From NCBI GenBank assembly GCA_017518785.1, contig JAFWUA010000124.1, positions 1 to 8,735 on the forward strand: a DNA stretch of 8,735 bases, read 5' to 3'. A model generated the notes under the pieces. That model was not told where the DNA came from and searched no databases. It saw nothing but the letters and a program-made list of their open reading frames with translations. This stretch comes from Neisseriaceae bacterium. GTDB lineage: Bacteria; Pseudomonadota; Gammaproteobacteria; Burkholderiales; Neisseriaceae. The position numbers and the translations under genes were made by a program. Position 1 is the first letter of the stretch, and the number at the start of each line of letters is the position of its first letter. Positions 5,198-8,735 of the stretch are shown here, piece after piece.

Positions 5198-7135
5198 ATG
5201 AAAGATAATCGTTTTATATTTATATTTCTCTTGCTATTATTGAGTAATCAAATTTTGGCAGATGGCAAAAATGAATCTAACAATGAGCCATCAACAATTA
5301 GCAATTCTGCTTCATCGTTTGATAAAGTGGAAAATCATGATAATAATACCAATGAAAATGATGCTTATAAACAAAATAATAATCAAACTACTCCTAATCA
5401 AAGAAAATTACCGCCATTAAAAGATATGTATCAATTACAACTTAATATAAATTATAGCGGACAAGAAAAATTCGATAATCAAGAAGAATTAAGTGAGTTA
5501 TTAAAAAAACATCTCTCTTTATATACACGCCAGAAATCACGTTCAAAACCAGATGAAGACCAAATATCATATTGGGTACAAGAAACACATAAAGAAGTAC
5601 ATCAAATACTATCTACCAAAGGATTTTTTAATAGCAAAACAGATATTAAAAAAGAAAATGATACCTATATCATTAATATTGATATTGGTGAACAAATAAA
5701 AATTAGCAATATAGTATTATTATTAAATGGAGTAATTGAATCAGATGATGATTTGCCTAAATTTTATCGAGATATTTTTCTATCTTGGGCATTTCGTCCT
5801 AATGCACCGTTTACCCAAGATGATTGGTCTGCCGGAAAAACAAGTGTATTAACAGTAGTAACTGCAAAAAAATACCCATTAGCAAAGATAGAAGAAAGTT
5901 TAGCCAAAATAGATCCAGAAAAAAATAGTGCAGAATTATTTATTCGTGTTGATAGTCGGGATTTAGTGCGTTTTGGTGAAATTAATATTACTGGTACGCA
6001 ACGTTATCCAGAATCATTGCCACGCAATTTAGCAACTTTTCAAAGTGGAGAAGATTATAATCTAAATAAGCTATTAGATTATCAACAATTATTAGAGAAT
6101 GATGGGCATTATAGTTCTGTATCAGTATATGCAGATTTTGATAATATCTCCGAAGATAATATCGTGCCAGTCAATGTGGTATTAACAGAAGTTCCTCGTC
6201 AAAAATTAGATATTGGTTTGCAATACGATACTGCTGATGGGGTTGGTACCCGTATAGGATATGATCATTATAACATGTTCAAACGTGGTTATACTGGTTC
6301 TGCTGTTATTAGTGCGAACAGATATGAACAAATATTTGGTGTTGGTATAAGCCAACCACGTGATGAAAAAGGACATTTTTACACATCAAATATTTCAGTT
6401 AAGAATAAAAAATTACAAGGATTAGAATCGCAAAATATAGGTTTAGGATTTTGGAAAGCAAGGATTAGACATGGTATTGATTCTCGGGTTGGTATAGAAC
6501 ACTATCGCGAACGAGAAAGAATAGAACTTACTCCAACATGGAATAATAGCTACGTTACTATGCTTACCGCATCGTGGAAAACTAATCGCATTGAAACTCG
6601 TGAACGTCCGTCTAATGGTTATTACTTTTCTGGAAAAGTTGGGACTACTGTGGGGTCTATTTTATCTTCGGCAAATGTACAACGGGTAAAAGCAGATGCT
6701 GCATATTATTATACTCCACGTCGTAGAAGTTATGGCACATGGATTGTACACGGCGGTTTGGGGTATGTGCGTACTGCTAATCAAGAAAAAGTTCCTACCG
6801 ATTTACTCTTTCGTATTGGAGGTATTGATACTGTGCGTGGTTATGAAACAGAGAGTATTGGTATGCCAGGACCAACTGAAAAAGTAGTGTTAGGTGGAAA
6901 AGTAATGGCAACTGTCGGTTTAGAATATCAATATCCAATTCGTAAAGATTGGTCAGTGGCCGTATTTCACGATGCAGGAGATGTGAAAAATCGTTTTAAA
7001 GATTTAAAATTAAAACACGCTACTGGAGTTGGAGTACGATGGTTTAGTCCTATTGCACCATTAGCATTTGATATTGCTTATGCACATGAAAATAAAGAAA
7101 TTGGTTGGTATATAACTTTGGGGGCACGTTTCTAA
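5198..7135 (+). CDS. tamA: Translocation and assembly module outer-membrane protein TamA (Omp85 family)
   Basis: TamA is an outer-membrane beta-barrel that works with TamB across the envelope in assembling certain outer-membrane proteins and, from recent work on TamB-like proteins, probably in phospholipid transport. The 645-residue product begins with a signal peptide (MKDN, hydrophobic 6-16, likely cleavage after LA at 20-21). An unusual Asn/Ser/Thr-rich linker covers about 23-70. POTRA-like modules follow at about 78-165, 166-254 and 256-333 (for example FGEINITGTQRYPESL at 259-274). The C-terminal barrel (about 335-645) contains the Omp85 loop-6 motif VRGY (546-549) and ends in IGWYITLGARF, a typical terminal strand with the final phenylalanine read by the BAM machine. 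The start ATG has only a weak GAGA site about 8 nt upstream. It overlaps tamB at the TAATG junction, the conserved tamA-tamB order. DUS-like copy 6 lies inside. Confidence 0.95.
   Translation: MKDNRFIFIFLLLLLSNQILADGKNESNNEPSTISNSASSFDKVENHDNNTNENDAYKQNNNQTTPNQRKLPPLKDMYQLQLNINYSGQEKFDNQEELSELLKKHLSLYTRQKSRSKPDEDQISYWVQETHKEVHQILSTKGFFNSKTDIKKENDTYIINIDIGEQIKISNIVLLLNGVIESDDDLPKFYRDIFLSWAFRPNAPFTQDDWSAGKTSVLTVVTAKKYPLAKIEESLAKIDPEKNSAELFIRVDSRDLVRFGEINITGTQRYPESLPRNLATFQSGEDYNLNKLLDYQQLLENDGHYSSVSVYADFDNISEDNIVPVNVVLTEVPRQKLDIGLQYDTADGVGTRIGYDHYNMFKRGYTGSAVISANRYEQIFGVGISQPRDEKGHFYTSNISVKNKKLQGLESQNIGLGFWKARIRHGIDSRVGIEHYRERERIELTPTWNNSYVTMLTASWKTNRIETRERPSNGYYFSGKVGTTVGSILSSANVQRVKADAAYYYTPRRRSYGTWIVHGGLGYVRTANQEKVPTDLLFRIGGIDTVRGYETESIGMPGPTEKVVLGGKVMATVGLEYQYPIRKDWSVAVFHDAGDVKNRFKDLKLKHATGVGVRWFSPIAPLAFDIAYAHENKEIGWYITLGARF
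5826..5838 (+). repeat. DUS-like repeat copy 6 (one mismatch, in tamA)
   Basis: GGTCTGCCGGAAA, 12 of 13, encoding part of WSAGK (210-214) in the second POTRA region, in a different reading frame from the copies in comM and tamB. Confidence 0.75.
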
Positions 7136-8735
7136 TGGCTGATAAACAAATGACAAATGAAACACCCAAAATCAATCGTCCTAAAAAGAAAAAGATTTTT
7201 GTGCGTTTCTTTTTAGCATTATTACTATTTTTTATAGTATTAATCTCATCAATTTCATGGTTAGTTGGCACTCATGCGGGACTTAAAACATTAGTATTTA
7301 GTCTGCCGGAAAAGTTTGGAGTACATATAGCGGCAAATAAATTACAAGGTACATTATGGAAAGGATTTTCGGCACAAGAAATTACCATTAATACTAAAAT
7401 GGGTGATGAAATTTTATTATCAGATTTATATTTTGATTGGGATTCTTCTCAACTGTGGAAAAAAAGACTATTACATATTTATAAATTAGAATTAGGAAAG
7501 CTGCATATAATTAAAATAGCAAATAGACCAAGTGAGCCAAAAGCTCCTACTAAATTGCCTGATAATATTGGTTTGCCATTAGATATTCAAATTGATAATA
7601 TCATTAGTCATGGTGTACTTTGGGGAAAACAAGAGGATATTTTATTAAATGATGCACAATTAACATATTCATATCTTGATGAAAAACATCAAACTGAAAT
7701 TATAAGTGTAAATACCATTTGGGGACAAATGAATGGAAAAGCACAACTAACTAATCAAAATCCATTTCCTTTATCTGGTAATATTGATTTGCATGGTATT
7801 ATTAATCAAGAATCTGCTGACGGTAATATTAAACTTTCCGGCAGTCTTAATGATTTAATTTTAAAAGGTGAATTAGCCAGTGCTTCTGCATTGTGGAATA
7901 GTGATATTAAACTATCGCCATTTGCCGAGAATGCAGTTAAGCGTATCCATCATATTATAGTTTATGGTGCCAATATTAATCCGCGTGATTTTTTAAACAG
8001 TGCTCCGCAAGCTAATTTGGCATTTTTGACCGAGATTAAACCAGACGAAACGGCTCAACAGCTAAATGGAATATTATCATTATTCAATGAAAAACCACAA
8101 GCGTATGATTTAGGTGGTTTGCCTTTATCTACATTATATGGTGAATTAAACATCAATAGTAACAATATACTATCATTGGATACAATTGCATTAAATTTAA
8201 TCAACAAGGGCGAGATTAAAATAGATGGTACGGTAGGTGAGGAGTTAAATCTACAAGTAACACTTAATAGTGTAAGTTTATCTGATATTATTTCTCAACA
8301 ATCATCAAGACCAATTAATGGAAATATTTTGTTTACTGGTAAAATAAATGAACCAGTTGCAAAATGGAAATTATCGCAAAAATCGCTATCTTCCGATGGT
8401 GTATTATCAATACAACCTGTTAATAATGGTAAATCATTGACCATACCACAAGCAAATTTTTCTGATGGTAATAATGGAATTGCAACTCTTTCCGGCAGAC
8501 TTGATTTATTTGATAATATGCAATTAAATATTAAATTAGAAAGCAAAGAATTTAATCCTGAAATTATTGGAGATATATATCCAAGTGGTAAGATAAATGG
8601 TAATTTAACCGTTAATGGAACATTAAAAGATGAACCCAATTTATCTTCAAAATTATCTATAAAAAATAGTGTATTATCTGGTATGCCTCTTTTAGTAAAT
8701 GGCGATTTAAATTATCAAAAACAACATTTATCCCC
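7135..8735 (+). CDS. tamB: Translocation and assembly module inner-membrane protein TamB, 5' part
   Basis: The frame is open from the ATG at 7135 to the window edge, about 533 codons, so only the N-terminal part is present; the family usually exceeds 1,200 residues. TamB is an AsmA-like protein anchored in the inner membrane whose long beta-sheet groove spans the periplasm to TamA. Here a Lys/Arg-rich cytoplasmic start (PKINRPKKKK, 11-20) precedes one membrane segment (about 21-44). The family motif KLQGTLWKGFSAQEITI (69-85) follows, then a periplasmic stretch of alternating hydrophobic and polar residues rich in Asn, Ile and Leu, as expected for repeated beta-strands. The conserved C-terminal TamB (DUF490) domain would lie outside the window. 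The ATG overlaps the tamA stop in TAATG, implying translational coupling; an in-frame ATG at 7150 is a weaker alternative. Three DUS-like repeat copies lie within it. Confidence 0.93.
   Translation, partial: MADKQMTNETPKINRPKKKKIFVRFFLALLLFFIVLISSISWLVGTHAGLKTLVFSLPEKFGVHIAANKLQGTLWKGFSAQEITINTKMGDEILLSDLYFDWDSSQLWKKRLLHIYKLELGKLHIIKIANRPSEPKAPTKLPDNIGLPLDIQIDNIISHGVLWGKQEDILLNDAQLTYSYLDEKHQTEIISVNTIWGQMNGKAQLTNQNPFPLSGNIDLHGIINQESADGNIKLSGSLNDLILKGELASASALWNSDIKLSPFAENAVKRIHHIIVYGANINPRDFLNSAPQANLAFLTEIKPDETAQQLNGILSLFNEKPQAYDLGGLPLSTLYGELNINSNNILSLDTIALNLINKGEIKIDGTVGEELNLQVTLNSVSLSDIISQQSSRPINGNILFTGKINEPVAKWKLSQKSLSSDGVLSIQPVNNGKSLTIPQANFSDGNNGIATLSGRLDLFDNMQLNIKLESKEFNPEIIGDIYPSGKINGNLTVNGTLKDEPNLSSKLSIKNSVLSGMPLLVNGDLNYQKQHLS
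7300..7312 (+). repeat. DUS-like repeat copy 7 (exact, in tamB)
   Basis: Exact AGTCTGCCGGAAA, encoding SLPEK (56-60) just after the TamB membrane segment. Confidence 0.8.
7835..7847 (-). repeat. DUS-like repeat copy 8 (one mismatch, in tamB)
   Basis: On the minus strand AGACTGCCGGAAA, 12 of 13; it reads Leu-Ser-Gly-Ser-Leu on the coding strand. Confidence 0.7.
8489..8501 (-). repeat. DUS-like repeat copy 9 (exact, in tamB)
   Basis: Exact copy on the minus strand; it reads Leu-Ser-Gly-Arg-Leu on the coding strand, in the same frame as copies 4 and 8. Confidence 0.8.

Noticed and set aside
8295..8639. 114-codon minus-strand frame inside tamB
   Set aside because: It is antisense to an intact, recognisable TamB frame, has no supporting signals and resembles no family I know.
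1..8735. CRISPR array, insertion sequence, phage, toxin-antitoxin or restriction system
   Set aside because: I see no regularly spaced repeats, transposase, integrase or defence genes; the nine-copy repeat is short, dispersed and irregularly spaced.

Overview
The window looks like a chromosomal segment from an AT-rich member of the Neisseriaceae (Betaproteobacteria). The evidence is a Rho protein that starts MHVSELQTLHISKLLE and ends in a KQSKNN...FFxLMKR tail like the Neisseria Rho I remember, plus core genes typical of this family and a dense, short, non-coding-constrained repeat that behaves like a DNA uptake sequence (DUS). No species can be named from the sequence alone. No phage, insertion sequence, CRISPR array, tRNA or rRNA is visible.

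Layout: rho (177-1433, minus strand) has its own hairpin terminator at its 3' end (149-172). It is divergent from the rest of the window. The 275-bp rho/ubiE intergenic region holds a strong sigma-70-type promoter for rho, a perfect 6+1+6 palindrome over that promoter's -10 side, and a long rho leader with a C/U-rich, almost G-free stretch that could be a Rho-binding site. Reading rightwards, ubiE (1709-2446) is closed by a hairpin made of two inverted copies of the repeat. Then follow cysE (2574-3371), ubiK (3397-3636), comM (3643-5151), tamA (5198-7135) and tamB (7135 to beyond the window end). The gaps are 25, 6, 46 and -1 bp with no internal terminator, so cysE-ubiK-comM-tamA-tamB could be one transcript.

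Roles: Rho ends transcription; UbiE and UbiK serve ubiquinone (UbiE also menaquinone) biosynthesis; CysE makes O-acetylserine for cysteine; ComM is the branch-migration helicase of natural transformation; TamA and TamB form the envelope-spanning translocation and assembly module.

The most interesting signal is the repeat AGTCTGCCGGAAA. It occurs nine times between 2472 and 8501 (four exact, the rest with one or two changes), in both orientations, within genes and between them, and once as a terminator-forming inverted pair. It has the density and habits of a Neisseriaceae DUS but its bases match none of the DUS dialects I recall. Its closest relative is the AGGCTGCCTGAA form (10 of 12), and one of the two differences falls in the CTG trinucleotide reported as invariant across dialects (here CGG). 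If confirmed genome-wide this would be an undescribed DUS dialect, implying a co-evolved ComP receptor elsewhere in the genome.
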